A DNA stretch of 64,000 bases from Cryomorphaceae bacterium 1068 (GCA_027214385.1 JAPVXR010000017.1:30212-94211), one strand, 5' to 3'; counted from the first letter of the stretch, positions 26,254 through 35,554 are shown. Notes: generated from the sequence alone by a model not told the origin. Translations and numbers: made by a program.

Positions 26254-26275
26254 ACAAAAGATTCGAACCTTTTGT
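26254..26275 (-). promoter_or_regulatory. 22-bp palindrome upstream of the surface operon, candidate operator
   Basis: The plus strand reads ACAAAAG-A-TTCGAA-C-CTTTTGT: 7-bp perfect arms around a TTCGAA core, with a single mismatched pair. It lies 12-33 bases before the ATG at 26242, where a repressor or RNA hairpin could act. No full -7/-33 promoter was found next to it. The regulator is unknown. Confidence 0.45.
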
Positions 26276-26342
26276 AAAATACTTCAATTCAATGGCGGGA
26301 AAACAGGGGGTTCCGGTTTAAATGCTAACAGTGCGAAGTGAG

Positions 26343-27425
26343 TTATGGATAAGGGTAATTAATGGTAGGGTTTTTTTCACCCCAATGCTTTTCAAAACGC
26401 TCAATATTTATTTCGGAAGACAAGGTGACATCACCAAAAAGGAAATCAACAAAATGTGCTGAGAGAAAAGGTGCAAGCATGACTCCTTTAGTACCTAATC
26501 CATTAAATAGATAAAGGTTTTCTTCTTTTGGGTGTTCGCCTATGAGAGGCCTTCTATCCTGAACAGTAGGCCTGATTCCTGCTTTGTGATCAATGATTTC
26601 GTATGCGCAAGTAAAATATGTTTCAAACTTGTCAAGCAACTCCTTTTTGCCTGCTTCAGTGGGGTCAGGGGTTTTATCCTTCCAGCTAAAAGTGGCGCCA
26701 ACTCTGTAAAGCTCATTGCCCAAAGGCAAAACAAAAAATCCTGCATTAAAGGTCTGCTCTAGCTTAAGCCCCGGGCATTTCAGTGTCAGCACTTCACCTT
26801 TTGTTAAGCCAAAAGGTAGGTAGGACCACCAATCACTCATCGATGATCGATTTCCTCGACAATCAATGACTTTGGTAAAGTCAACGGGGCGATCAAGGGC
26901 ATCCTTCAGCTCTTTAATAGAAGGACTTATACTAAGACTAACATCTTGAAAACATCCTTTTTCGGCAATGTATCGCCTGGAGGCGGTTAAGAAAACAGGA
27001 ATGTCCAAATATCCTGCATGTCTCACTTCGCCTTCTCCAAATTCGGGAATTCGACCAAATAATTCCTCCAATTTCGGAGGAGGGTTGAATAGGTATGGGA
27101 TAAAACCAGGTAGATCATTTTTTTCAAACCACTTGTCTCTTTCCTGTTTGGAGCCATGAATTCGCCATACCGGACGAGGTTTATAAAAATTGACTTCAAG
27201 AAGAGATTCCATTCGGGGATAAAACGATTCCAATTCGCTGATGAATTCATCAGCCATCCAACTCTTATTTATTCTTCTGAAAACAATGGGGTTCCAAAGT
27301 CCTGCCGCCACCATGGAGCTCGATGATTTGTAGCCGTCATCAAAAACAACAAAATCAATTCCTTTTTCCAATAATCTCAACGCAAGTGCAGTTCCCGCAA
27401 TGCCCTGACCTAAAATAGCTATCAC
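26343..27425 (-). CDS. FAD-dependent oxidoreductase (DAO family)
   Basis: The N-terminal Rossmann motif GQGIAGTALALRLLEKG followed by an acidic strand end (VVFDDG) binds FAD. The later RVGATFSWKD and AGIRPTVQDRRPLIGEHP segments match the D-amino-acid oxidase/glycine oxidase superfamily. The protein is 360 residues, soluble, without signal peptide. It lies 14 bases after the DUF3667 gene. The substrate is not evident; ThiO or the oxidase half of MnmC would be relatives, but no family-specific feature decides. Confidence 0.83.
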   Translation of the reverse strand: MIAILGQGIAGTALALRLLEKGIDFVVFDDGYKSSSSMVAAGLWNPIVFRRINKSWMADEFISELESFYPRMESLLEVNFYKPRPVWRIHGSKQERDKWFEKNDLPGFIPYLFNPPPKLEELFGRIPEFGEGEVRHAGYLDIPVFLTASRRYIAEKGCFQDVSLSISPSIKELKDALDRPVDFTKVIDCRGNRSSMSDWWSYLPFGLTKGEVLTLKCPGLKLEQTFNAGFFVLPLGNELYRVGATFSWKDKTPDPTEAGKKELLDKFETYFTCAYEIIDHKAGIRPTVQDRRPLIGEHPKEENLYLFNGLGTKGVMLAPFLSAHFVDFLFGDVTLSSEINIERFEKHWGEKNPTINYPYP

Positions 27426-27439
27426 CCCACAAAGCTAGT

Positions 27440-28381
27440 CTATACGGTAACAATAGCCAGCATTATTGCGGGCACTATGGCGATAAGCACAATCACAAAA
27501 TAGACTATAAGTATTGCGAGAGCTTTTAAAAAAGAGGGTAGCAGTTTCTGACCGTAAACCACTTTTAGAGACCAAATGAAATATATCAATAGAAGGAGTG
27601 GAATAATAGAAAAGGTCTCAACCTCTATCCAAAAGCTGATCAGCAAATAAATACTCAAAATTGCAAATACGAAAGTATGAATGTGAAGGGCTTGAACGAG
27701 GTGTTGGACATAAAACGAGTTCCTTCTAAAATGAAAAAGCCACAGCACCAAACCGAAAATAGGCACCAAGAAAAAGAGGGAGATCGATGCAACGCGGAAT
27801 AGAGATCGCACGAAAGACTTTGGGTCATTGTTAGCCTTCTCTACCTGCTCATACATGTATTCTTCTACACCTCCTTTATCAAATTCATCCTCTTCGATAC
27901 TAATGAAGCTTTCTACTTGATCATCAGTCTGCAACGAATCGACAACTATTTGCACATCAGAAACCAGTATGGTATCATTTTCTGCAGCGAGCAGACTGTC
28001 TAGGATCAAAGCCTTTTGATTTTCCACGTTTCTCGTGGTAAATCCCATATTTTCGGCATCATTGTTTACCGAAATTGACAAGAGAAAAAAGTAGATGAAA
28101 CTGGTGAAAAGGTACATTCTTAATGGAGCGATGTACGATTTCCGCTTTCCTTCGTTAAACTCTTTTGTGAGTCTTCCGGGTCTCACCATAAGCAACAAAA
28201 TGCTTTTGAAAAACTTAGAATCTACCGTGAAGTAATCTTGGAAAAAGTCGCCTATAAAATCCCCCAAAGGCACTTTAGCGCCCTTGGTGCGTTGACCACA
28301 TTGAGCGCAGAACTGATCTGTGGCCTTTAGGTCATTGCCACAGTTTAAGCATTGCGGTAAGTATTTTTTGATTTCGCCCAT
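27440..28381 (-). CDS. DUF3667 membrane protein with N-terminal zinc ribbon
   Basis: The N-terminus has two CxxC knuckles (CLNCGNDL and FCAQCGQRT) forming a zinc ribbon, then a conserved FIGDFFQDYFTVDSKFFKSI stretch characteristic of DUF3667. About five to six transmembrane segments follow; the large loop between the first and second is acidic. Length 313 aa. Function of the family is unknown. It follows the response regulator gene by 36 bases and precedes the oxidoreductase by 14. Confidence 0.82.
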   Translation of the reverse strand: MGEIKKYLPQCLNCGNDLKATDQFCAQCGQRTKGAKVPLGDFIGDFFQDYFTVDSKFFKSILLLMVRPGRLTKEFNEGKRKSYIAPLRMYLFTSFIYFFLLSISVNNDAENMGFTTRNVENQKALILDSLLAAENDTILVSDVQIVVDSLQTDDQVESFISIEEDEFDKGGVEEYMYEQVEKANNDPKSFVRSLFRVASISLFFLVPIFGLVLWLFHFRRNSFYVQHLVQALHIHTFVFAILSIYLLISFWIEVETFSIIPLLLLIYFIWSLKVVYGQKLLPSFLKALAILIVYFVIVLIAIVPAIMLAIVTV

Positions 28382-28417
28382 TTAACCGGGGCTGAATTTA
28401 AGAAACCTATGCGGGAC

Positions 28418-28804
28418 TTAATCCTCGGCCAGAACCTCTTTCACAATAGAAGGGAGATAATTAAATTCTTTCTCTTTGCTAACGAAGCGCTTGGCACCGA
28501 TTTTACCGGCTTCTTCAATGGTCCAATCGTTGTCATTATTGCTTAAGAATATCACAGGAACGTTGTAATCGAAACTCTGCATGAGTTGGATAAGGTCAAA
28601 CCCACTGATAGATGGCATCGTAATATCTACGATTACCAAATGGTATGAATTAGACCCCAAGAGCTTCATTGCATCGGTCGAACTAGGGGCAATATCAACA
28701 TCAAAACCATTTTCAGTAAGTAGCTTTCGCGTGATCTTAAGAGTGATCAACTCATCGTCTACAAGAAGGATTCTTTGTCTGCTATTTGAAGGCACTAGTT
28801 TCAA
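28418..28804 (-). CDS. Single-domain response regulator (CheY-like)
   Basis: This 128-residue receiver domain has all phosphorylation residues: acidic pair D16/D17 (LLVDDE), phosphoacceptor D60 (IVDITMP), S88 (FLSNN) and K110 (FVSKEKEF). It has no output domain, so it probably signals by protein contact. It follows an HPt gene by 23 bases, so the two likely form a phosphorelay pair. No kinase gene is adjacent. Confidence 0.93.
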   Translation of the reverse strand: MKLVPSNSRQRILLVDDELITLKITRKLLTENGFDVDIAPSSTDAMKLLGSNSYHLVIVDITMPSISGFDLIQLMQSFDYNVPVIFLSNNDNDWTIEEAGKIGAKRFVSKEKEFNYLPSIVKEVLAED

Positions 28805-28827
28805 AGTTAGTCGGGCTATAAAAAATC

Positions 28828-29178
28828 TTAGGCTGTTTCCAATTGGCGCTTGGCGTCTTGCAAAGCCTCTTCTGAATGTTTCGTGATTTGGTCGAGTTCC
28901 GAAGATACACCGTCCAACTCATTCGCTTTAAGCTTATTCTCTACTTTACGAAGCAATACTACCAATTCTTTTAGACCTAACGGCACGGCAGCAGATCGCA
29001 TACGATGAATGACGAAACGCACCTTACTCCAATTGCTCTCATTTCGAGCATCTGTCAACTCATTAAGATCTATAAAAGTACGCTCAGCATAAAGCTTGAG
29101 AATATCATTTACAAAGTCTTCATCGTTTCCGGAAAGTTGCTTCAAACCATTCACATCAATAGTGCTCATATCAGACAT
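28828..29178 (-). CDS. HPt domain phosphotransfer protein
   Basis: This 116-residue, all-helical protein matches HPt proteins, with the presumed phospho-histidine H58 in FVIHRMRSAAVPLGLKEL, the position of the usual AHxLKGS motif. It would shuttle phosphate between a hybrid kinase and the CheY-like protein encoded next. Starts at 29178 or 29169 (MSDMST) are both possible. Confidence 0.87.
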   Translation of the reverse strand: MSDMSTIDVNGLKQLSGNDEDFVNDILKLYAERTFIDLNELTDARNESNWSKVRFVIHRMRSAAVPLGLKELVVLLRKVENKLKANELDGVSSELDQITKHSEEALQDAKRQLETA

Positions 29179-29241
29179 AGTTTAGGGTGACTTGTTATAT
29201 AAGTACGCTTCACTTGTCTAAACAGTTTCATCTACAGGAAA

Positions 29242-30558
29242 TTAATTGAACAGCCTGAAAATATCCATTCCATTGGCATAGATCAGAAGGGTAAGAAGTA
29301 TTGCTATACCGGCTAGCTGAGCGTATTCCATCACTTTTTGATTCGGCTGACGGCCAGACACCATTTCATACAGCAGAAACATCACATGACCTCCGTCCAA
29401 TGCAGGGATCGGTAAAATGTTCATGACCGCTAATATGATGGACAAGAATGCGGTCATATTCCAGAATCGCTGCCAATTCCAAGTGTCATCAAATAGTTTT
29501 CCGATGGTGATGAATCCGCCCACTTGCTTTACTCCTTCGCTGCTAAACAGCAACTTGAGCGATCGCACATAATCTGTCAAACGTGACCAACCATATGCGA
29601 TTCCCGCAGGAAAACTTTCCAAAAAGCCGTACTCCTGACTCACTGTATCAAAAAACTCCAGCGGAGTTTTGTATCCAAATCCGAGAGTGCCATCCTCACT
29701 TACTGTCATAGCTAAGTTTTCAATGTTGCCACCTCGGTTTACGGCCACATTAATTGTATCTCCTTTTCGGCTAACCAATGCACTCAATAAAGCAGGAACA
29801 TATTTGGCATCCTGCCCATCAACTGAAACAAACTCGTCTCCCTTTTTCAATCCTCCTTTTTCCGCATTGGATCCTTCCATTACCGTATCTACTACTGACG
29901 GAAATTGCTCCAGAAACAATGATTGCCTTCCTGACTTTAAAACGGCTTGATCAATATCCTCAGGGAGAGTTATCGATTCACTGTTTCCGTTTCTTTCTAT
30001 GTCAATCTTTCGCGCTCCTCCAAAAAGAACGGCAGCATTCACATCATTCAATACCTGAATGTCTGAGCCTTCAACCCCAACGATTTTATCACCATGTTCA
30101 AACCCAATATCCAGCATCAAGCTGTCTGCATAGACTCCGTATGAAAGATTCTCAATAGGAATGTATTGTTTGCCCCAAGCAAACAACATCATTGAGTAGA
30201 TAAAGAATGCCAGAATAACATTTACCGTTACTCCACCAACCATAATGATGAGTCTTTGCCATGCAGGCTTCGATCTGAATTCCCAAGGCTTTGGGGGCTC
30301 GGCCATCTGCTCGCGATCCATCGATTCATCGATCATTCCCGATATTTTCACATATCCACCCAGCGGCAGCCATCCGATACCATATTCAGTATCTCCTACC
30401 TTTTTCTTAAATAAAGAAAAGTATGGATCAAAAAACAGATAAAACTTTTCGACTCTGGTCTTGAAAAGCTTTGCCGGTATAAAGTGTCCCATTTCATGAA
30501 GGACGATCAATATGGATAGGCTTAATAAAAACTGACTTACTTTAATGAGTATCTCCAT
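29242..30558 (-). CDS. rseP: Site-2 protease RseP (RIP metalloprotease)
   Basis: RseP is an inner-membrane zinc metalloprotease that cuts transmembrane anti-sigma factors and other substrates. The active site HEMGH (H21, E22, H25) is in the first membrane helix, and the third ligand motif LDGGH is near the C-terminus. Between them are two PDZ-like domains (about 120-290; EGSDIQVLNDVNAAV, EKGGLKKGDEFVSVDG). Length 438 aa is normal. It follows dxr by 6 bases, a pairing seen widely in bacteria. Confidence 0.95.
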   Translation of the reverse strand: MEILIKVSQFLLSLSILIVLHEMGHFIPAKLFKTRVEKFYLFFDPYFSLFKKKVGDTEYGIGWLPLGGYVKISGMIDESMDREQMAEPPKPWEFRSKPAWQRLIIMVGGVTVNVILAFFIYSMMLFAWGKQYIPIENLSYGVYADSLMLDIGFEHGDKIVGVEGSDIQVLNDVNAAVLFGGARKIDIERNGNSESITLPEDIDQAVLKSGRQSLFLEQFPSVVDTVMEGSNAEKGGLKKGDEFVSVDGQDAKYVPALLSALVSRKGDTINVAVNRGGNIENLAMTVSEDGTLGFGYKTPLEFFDTVSQEYGFLESFPAGIAYGWSRLTDYVRSLKLLFSSEGVKQVGGFITIGKLFDDTWNWQRFWNMTAFLSIILAVMNILPIPALDGGHVMFLLYEMVSGRQPNQKVMEYAQLAGIAILLTLLIYANGMDIFRLFN

Positions 30559-30564
30559 TCCGTA

Positions 30565-31740
30565 TCAGGCAACTTTGGTCTTAATAAACTCTTTTGCTTT
30601 CGCTCTTGTTTCGGCATCAGTGCCAAAATAATCTTCTAGTGTAGGTTTTTTGATGAGTGAAACCCCATTCAGGCAGTTCTCTACCAAATTCGACATTTCC
30701 AAAAAGCCGATTTCTTCTTTTAAAAATGCTTCAACCGCAATTTCATTTGCCGCGTTCAAAATACACGGTGCAGTTCCACCCATCTTCATGCTTTCAAAAG
30801 CCAAAGACAAGTTCCTAAACGTTTCCATATCGGGCTTCTCAAAAGTAAGGGACGGATAATCGGCAAAATTGAAACGAGGGAAATCTGACTTCAAGCGATC
30901 GGGAAAGCTCAACGCAAATTGAATAGGCAATTTCATATCGGGATATCCCATTTGGGCCTTTATGCTGCCATCCTCAAACTGAGCCATACTGTGAATCACC
31001 GACTGTGGGTGGACCACCACATCAATTTCCTCGGGCTTTAAGCCAAAAAGCCATTTTGCTTCGATCACCTCAAGCCCTTTGTTCATCAAGCTGGCTGAGT
31101 CTATGGTCACTTTGGCACCCATATCCCAATTGGGATGTTTGAGTGCTTGTTGAGGCGTTACCTTAGAAAGATCTTGAATGGTTTTTCCACGAAAAGGACC
31201 TCCCGAAGCTGTGAGGATCACGCGCTCCAACTTGTTGTGGAATTCCCCTACGATGCATTGAAAAATGGCTGAATGTTCCGAATCAACCGGATAGATATTC
31301 ACTCCTTTTTCTCTTGCGGCAACTGTTACTAATTCACCTGCTACGACGAGAGTTTCTTTGTTTGCCAAGGCAATGTGCTTGCCGGCATCAATCGCATTCA
31401 AGGTGGGTTGCAAACCCGAAAACCCAACCAATGCGGTAAGGACGATGTCGATCTCCTCCATTTGAACCACATCGGCAATCGCCTCAGCGCCGCAATACAC
31501 TTTGATGCCTTTGTCAAAAAGCAAATCCTTCAACCACTCATAACGTGATTCGTCGTTGATCACCACGGCATTCGGCGAAAACTTTAAAGCTTGCTCTGCC
31601 AGAAGATCTGCGTTTCTGTTTGCGGTAAGCACCTCTACCACAAACTCATCAGGATGTGCTTCAATCACTTCGAGGGCCTGAGTTCCGATAGAACCGGTAG
31701 AGCCAAGAATAGCAATGTGTTTTGATTTTTTCTCTTGCAT
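30565..31740 (-). CDS. dxr: 1-deoxy-D-xylulose 5-phosphate reductoisomerase
   Basis: Dxr converts DXP to 2-C-methyl-D-erythritol 4-phosphate with NADPH, the committing step of the MEP isoprenoid pathway. It has the NADPH loop (ILGSTGSIGTQAL), metal/substrate motifs (VDSEHSAIFQ, ASGGPFRG) and KVTIDSASLMNKGLEVIEA. Length 391 aa is typical. The ATG is directly downstream of a -7 promoter element. Rotation with rseP suggests a shared envelope/isoprenoid operon. Confidence 0.97.
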   Translation of the reverse strand: MQEKKSKHIAILGSTGSIGTQALEVIEAHPDEFVVEVLTANRNADLLAEQALKFSPNAVVINDESRYEWLKDLLFDKGIKVYCGAEAIADVVQMEEIDIVLTALVGFSGLQPTLNAIDAGKHIALANKETLVVAGELVTVAAREKGVNIYPVDSEHSAIFQCIVGEFHNKLERVILTASGGPFRGKTIQDLSKVTPQQALKHPNWDMGAKVTIDSASLMNKGLEVIEAKWLFGLKPEEIDVVVHPQSVIHSMAQFEDGSIKAQMGYPDMKLPIQFALSFPDRLKSDFPRFNFADYPSLTFEKPDMETFRNLSLAFESMKMGGTAPCILNAANEIAVEAFLKEEIGFLEMSNLVENCLNGVSLIKKPTLEDYFGTDAETRAKAKEFIKTKVA

Positions 31741-31747
31741 AAAGGCG

Positions 31748-31755
31748 CAAAGATA
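31748..31755 (-). promoter_or_regulatory. -7 promoter element of dxr-rseP
   Basis: Minus-strand TATCTTTG is an exact TAnnTTTG match ending 8 bases before the dxr ATG at 31740. Transcription from it would start at or next to the start codon, so the mRNA may be nearly leaderless. No convincing -33 TTTG is present. Confidence 0.4.
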
Positions 31756-31779
31756 ACATATAGTAAACCACGGAAGTGG

Positions 31780-33117
31780 CTATTTGGCGGAACGTAATTT
31801 CACCTCATCCAGTAATTTCTCATCGGCATCTTCAATCCCGTCCAGCGCGACGAAATTACCTCCTGCTTTATCGGCGAGTTCTTTCATTTCTTTGGTAGTG
31901 TACTTTCCACATTTGATTCCCAATACCGAGGTTACTACCCCTTTTCTCTTGTACTTGGCTGAAAGCTTCTGAGCTTTATCCGCACCCTCATTAAAAGCTC
32001 CGTCAGTAGCCAAAATGATCTGGTTGTTTCCGCCATCAATAAAGAAGTCCATCGCGGCTTGACCTGCTCGGTTGATTGCTTTTGTTCCTTCGGTTTTTCC
32101 TCCCGCCGTCAATCCTTTTATGGCCAACTTGCATGCCTCTTTATCCAGATTGCTTTCTGTCTTTATAATTACCCCCGCATCTGTAGCATAAGAAATTAGA
32201 GTAAAGCGATCCACATCCCTAAGGACATCGACTAGATTAATCATCGCTACTTTCAATAAGTCCAGTTTTCCATTGTGCTTCATAGAAGTTGACACATCAA
32301 CTAAAAAGACGAGATTATTTGGTTTGAACTTTGATAGTGGCAACACAAGGTCTTCTTCTACAGGAATATTATCCAAACCGGGTTGAGAAGAAACAACCTC
32401 AGGAGTGGCAGGGGTTTCAGGGGTGTCGGAGGTGGCAACAGTTCGGGGAGCTATCGGTGTAGGACGAACTTCCTCTTTCTGATCAATGTCTAAAAAAGCG
32501 ACAAGATGATCATTGGTAGCATTGACAAAAATGGATGTGTCCAATCCTGAAAGGGCGAAATAATATCTACCAAGGGGAAGGTTTAAATCGAGCTCACCGT
32601 TGATGTCTGTGAAATATTTACCCACGGGTTCTCCATCTTTAAATACCTGCACTTGCGTTTCAACCAATGGAATATTTCGCATCGTTCTGGCCGTAACGCT
32701 AAAAGGCCTCAATGACCCTACGGGATTATCTGAGAAGTCGGGGCAGGGAACAAAGCGATCTGCGGCATAAGTCGATTCTCCTTTCAGCGTGATCTGCTGT
32801 GGCACAACCCATGCGCTCGTGAAAACGTCAAACTCCTCCTTGAAAGCTCCTTCTTTATTAGGGTTGTAACGAAGACGCACATATTCCGTTTTACCTGGCT
32901 CTATTGTTTTTGCACTAAAAGTGACATCGACGTTCTTAGGCACCTCGACTCGAAAAATAATAACCGGTTTCTCCGAATTATTCTGAATTCCGAAATCGGC
33001 AAAGTTTTCGTCAGCTCTGGTCAGTAATCCGAAATCCATTTGGGAAGTGACCAAGTTTACTTGACCAAAGCCAGTCAGAAATATGAGAGAAAAGAATAAG
33101 GTTAAGATTTTTTCCAT
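31780..33117 (-). CDS. Secreted VWA-domain protein
   Basis: This 445-residue protein has a signal peptide (to about residue 18). An N-terminal beta-sandwich (about 20-125) resembles choice-of-anchor/DUF1573-like folds (MDFGLLTRADENFADFGIQN), followed by a carboxypeptidase-regulatory-like domain and a Pro/Thr linker (about 225-245). The C-terminal VWA domain has a complete MIDAS motif DVSTSM and an ATDGAFNEG segment. VWA domains bind metal ions and protein ligands. The start overlaps the end of the GH3 gene by 16 bases. Cellular role unknown. Confidence 0.82.
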   Translation of the reverse strand: MEKILTLFFSLIFLTGFGQVNLVTSQMDFGLLTRADENFADFGIQNNSEKPVIIFRVEVPKNVDVTFSAKTIEPGKTEYVRLRYNPNKEGAFKEEFDVFTSAWVVPQQITLKGESTYAADRFVPCPDFSDNPVGSLRPFSVTARTMRNIPLVETQVQVFKDGEPVGKYFTDINGELDLNLPLGRYYFALSGLDTSIFVNATNDHLVAFLDIDQKEEVRPTPIAPRTVATSDTPETPATPEVVSSQPGLDNIPVEEDLVLPLSKFKPNNLVFLVDVSTSMKHNGKLDLLKVAMINLVDVLRDVDRFTLISYATDAGVIIKTESNLDKEACKLAIKGLTAGGKTEGTKAINRAGQAAMDFFIDGGNNQIILATDGAFNEGADKAQKLSAKYKRKGVVTSVLGIKCGKYTTKEMKELADKAGGNFVALDGIEDADEKLLDEVKLRSAK

Positions 33118-34601
33118 TGAAGGAGGAGGTCTGCGTTATCTCGGTTATCGCTCAGGCGAGGCACTTTGTTTTGGCCGCCAAGCTTACCCTTAGACTTCAT
33201 GAACTCATTAAACGCATCCTTCTGCAAAGATGTTATTTCAAGCGGTCTCAATATTTTGCCCTTGATCAAATCCGCATAGTAGATATTCTTCTTCTGCATC
33301 GCCAGGTCCAGCTCAGCCGAAAAGGAATCGATATCTTCCGGCTCTTTAGCGAATGATACCAACCACTCGTGGTGAGGAAGACCTTCTTTTGGATTGAGTT
33401 GAGGGGCGACATGAAACTCAATCACCTCTGCAGGATACTTTGCTACCACGTCATTTAGGGCTCCTTCTACTTCTTCAGCAATAACATGCTCGCCAAAGGC
33501 AGAAGTAAAATGCTTTATCCTCCCTGTCACTAATATCTTATACGGATCGAGCGAAGTAAACTTCACCGTATCGCCAATGCTGTATGCCCATAGACCTGCA
33601 TCGGTCGAAAGAACCAAGGCATAATTTTTTCCGAGCTCCACCTCGGCCAAACTCAGTCTCGTCGGATTTTCATCAAAATAGGTTTCAACGGGGATAAACT
33701 CAAAAAAGATTCCTCCATCTATATTGATTAGAAGCGATTTGTCATCCTGCTCATTTTGAAAAGCGATGAAACCTTCACTTGCCGGATAAGTTTCGATGCT
33801 ATCTACCCTTCCACCGATCAGCTTTTCAAATCGCGGTCGATAGGGTTCAAAATTTACACCTCCGTAAACGAAAAGATTAAAAGTGGGAAAAAGCTCCTTA
33901 ATGGTAGATTTTCCGGTTACTTCCAAAAGCTTTTCAAAGTAGTGCTGCACCCAGCTTGGTATGCCTGAGATGAGGCTCATAGGTTGGTCACGCGTTTCTT
34001 CTACCACAGCCGACACCTTGGTTTCCCAATCATCTATTGAATTGGTTTCAAAAGATGGAAGTCGATTTTTCTGGAGATAGCCCGGAACATGGTGAGCTAC
34101 AATTCCAGAAAGTCTTCCTGTGGGGATTCCGTTCGTGTCTCCCAGTACAGGGCTTCCCTGTAGGAAAATCATTTTGCCGTTTACAAATTTGGCATAACCG
34201 GTTTTTGCTATGTACAGGAGCAGCGCATTTTTGGCAGCCTCGGTGTGGTGAGGCATGGACTCTTTAGAAATAGGTATGTATTTGGCTCCGCTTGTTGTTC
34301 CTGAAGTTTTTGAAAAATAGAGTGGACGTCCGGGCCATAAGATATCTCCTTCACCCGCTACCGTCTTATCGATATATGGCTTGAGTGCCTCGTAATCGCG
34401 CACAGGAACGTGCTCTTTGAATTCTTGGTAGTTCTTAATCTCCGAAAAAGAGTGGTCTTTCCCAAAGGCTGTATTCTGAGCTTTGGACAACAAAGATGAC
34501 AGGGTTTTTTCTTGGCGCGTCAGGGCCTCTTTGCTCCACTTCTCAACTTTTTTGGCAGCCTTAGCTGCTATTGGCTTACTCAGCCATTCTTTCAGTCCCA
34601 T
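33102..34601 (-). CDS. GH3 family acyl-acid amido synthetase-like protein
   Basis: This 499-residue protein matches the GH3 family of adenylate-forming enzymes first known from plants: SKTSGTTSGAKYIPIS is the ATP/phosphate motif, and YPASEGFIAFQ and SIGDTVKFTSLDPYKILVTGRIKHF are the later adenylation motifs. Plant members join amino acids to hormones; bacterial substrates are not established. It starts 2 bases after the M23 gene and overlaps the VWA gene. Confidence 0.9.
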   Translation of the reverse strand: MGLKEWLSKPIAAKAAKKVEKWSKEALTRQEKTLSSLLSKAQNTAFGKDHSFSEIKNYQEFKEHVPVRDYEALKPYIDKTVAGEGDILWPGRPLYFSKTSGTTSGAKYIPISKESMPHHTEAAKNALLLYIAKTGYAKFVNGKMIFLQGSPVLGDTNGIPTGRLSGIVAHHVPGYLQKNRLPSFETNSIDDWETKVSAVVEETRDQPMSLISGIPSWVQHYFEKLLEVTGKSTIKELFPTFNLFVYGGVNFEPYRPRFEKLIGGRVDSIETYPASEGFIAFQNEQDDKSLLINIDGGIFFEFIPVETYFDENPTRLSLAEVELGKNYALVLSTDAGLWAYSIGDTVKFTSLDPYKILVTGRIKHFTSAFGEHVIAEEVEGALNDVVAKYPAEVIEFHVAPQLNPKEGLPHHEWLVSFAKEPEDIDSFSAELDLAMQKKNIYYADLIKGKILRPLEITSLQKDAFNEFMKSKGKLGGQNKVPRLSDNRDNADLLLQWKKS

Positions 34602-34603
34602 AA

Positions 34604-35497
34604 TTAAGAGGAAAATGCAATGTAGTCTCTTGGATTAAGAGGAGTCCCATTGTACCAGAGTTCAAAGTGCAAATGCGGTCCATCAGTTAACTCTCCAGAA
34701 TTTCCAATGATGGCTATTGAATCTCCTGCTTCTACCCTATCACCAACTTTTTTCAGCAAGATCGAATTGTGCTTGTAAATGGAAACCAAGTTGTTGGCGT
34801 GTTGGATCTGAATAACGTTTCCTCCATCAGAAGTAAATGAAGCCATGACTACTGTTCCGTCCAGTATTGCCTTGATTGTTTCTCCTTCTTTGGCAGCCAC
34901 ATCGATACCATAATGACCAATCTTCTGATCAAAGTCTGAAGTAATCGTCCCGATAATCGGCGGAAATAGCAGTGTCCCGGGCAGTCCCAGCGTTTCTGAC
35001 ACAGATTGAGATTGGGGGTTTAAAGCATACCTTTCCTCCGACTCTATTTCTTGGCGCAAAAGAGAATCTTCGGGAGAAGCAGAAAAATCTAAATTATCAT
35101 ATTCTTCTGAATCACCGCCCAGTGCCATTTTTGACGTATCCGTCTCCACTTCGCCATTTAAGATTCTCTGAATGTTTTCAAAATAGGAACTATAAACAGC
35201 TTGGGCCTCTTCCAGTGAATCGACCTTTACGGTGGCGTTTAAAGCGCGTATTCGGGTCTGAGTGTCACTGTAGCCGGGAATGTATTCTTTTAAAGGAGTC
35301 AAGATCACTACAGACAGTACTATAGCAGCTATGGATATGAACAAAATTGCTACCCCTGCTATCACGTTTAACGGAGTAAGAAAGGCCGAAAAACTTTCGT
35401 CAAAAGTAGCGTCGTTCATGACCACAAGCCGGTACTTGCTCTTGAGCTTTCTTATGAGCTCCTTTCGCCGCTCTTTCTTTGTTTGTTTCTTATCCAT
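34604..35497 (-). CDS. Membrane-anchored M23 peptidase
   Basis: A basic cytoplasmic N-terminus (about 1-40), one membrane helix (about 45-70) and a periplasmic coiled/linker region lead to a C-terminal LytM/M23 domain (about 175-297). The zinc site is intact: GHYGIDVAAKEG (H, D) and DGPHLHFELWYNG (HxH). It therefore probably cuts peptidoglycan crosslinks. Length 297 aa. It opens an operon with GH3 and VWA genes and diverges from the porW/sprE-like gene. Confidence 0.92.
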   Translation of the reverse strand: MDKKQTKKERRKELIRKLKSKYRLVVMNDATFDESFSAFLTPLNVIAGVAILFISIAAIVLSVVILTPLKEYIPGYSDTQTRIRALNATVKVDSLEEAQAVYSSYFENIQRILNGEVETDTSKMALGGDSEEYDNLDFSASPEDSLLRQEIESEERYALNPQSQSVSETLGLPGTLLFPPIIGTITSDFDQKIGHYGIDVAAKEGETIKAILDGTVVMASFTSDGGNVIQIQHANNLVSIYKHNSILLKKVGDRVEAGDSIAIIGNSGELTDGPHLHFELWYNGTPLNPRDYIAFSS

Positions 35498-35554
35498 CTG
35501 TTAACGACAAATATCAGAAATCCTTTTTCAAAACTCTCTTTCCAAAAAATGCAA

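Noticed and set aside
26243..26287. Longer start for the first fibre gene
   Set aside because: It would place a polar segment before a clear signal peptide and read through the 22-bp palindrome.
31762..31780. CCAC-GGAA-GTGG hairpin after the VWA gene as a terminator
   Set aside because: Stem of only four pairs, weak T-run; not convincing.
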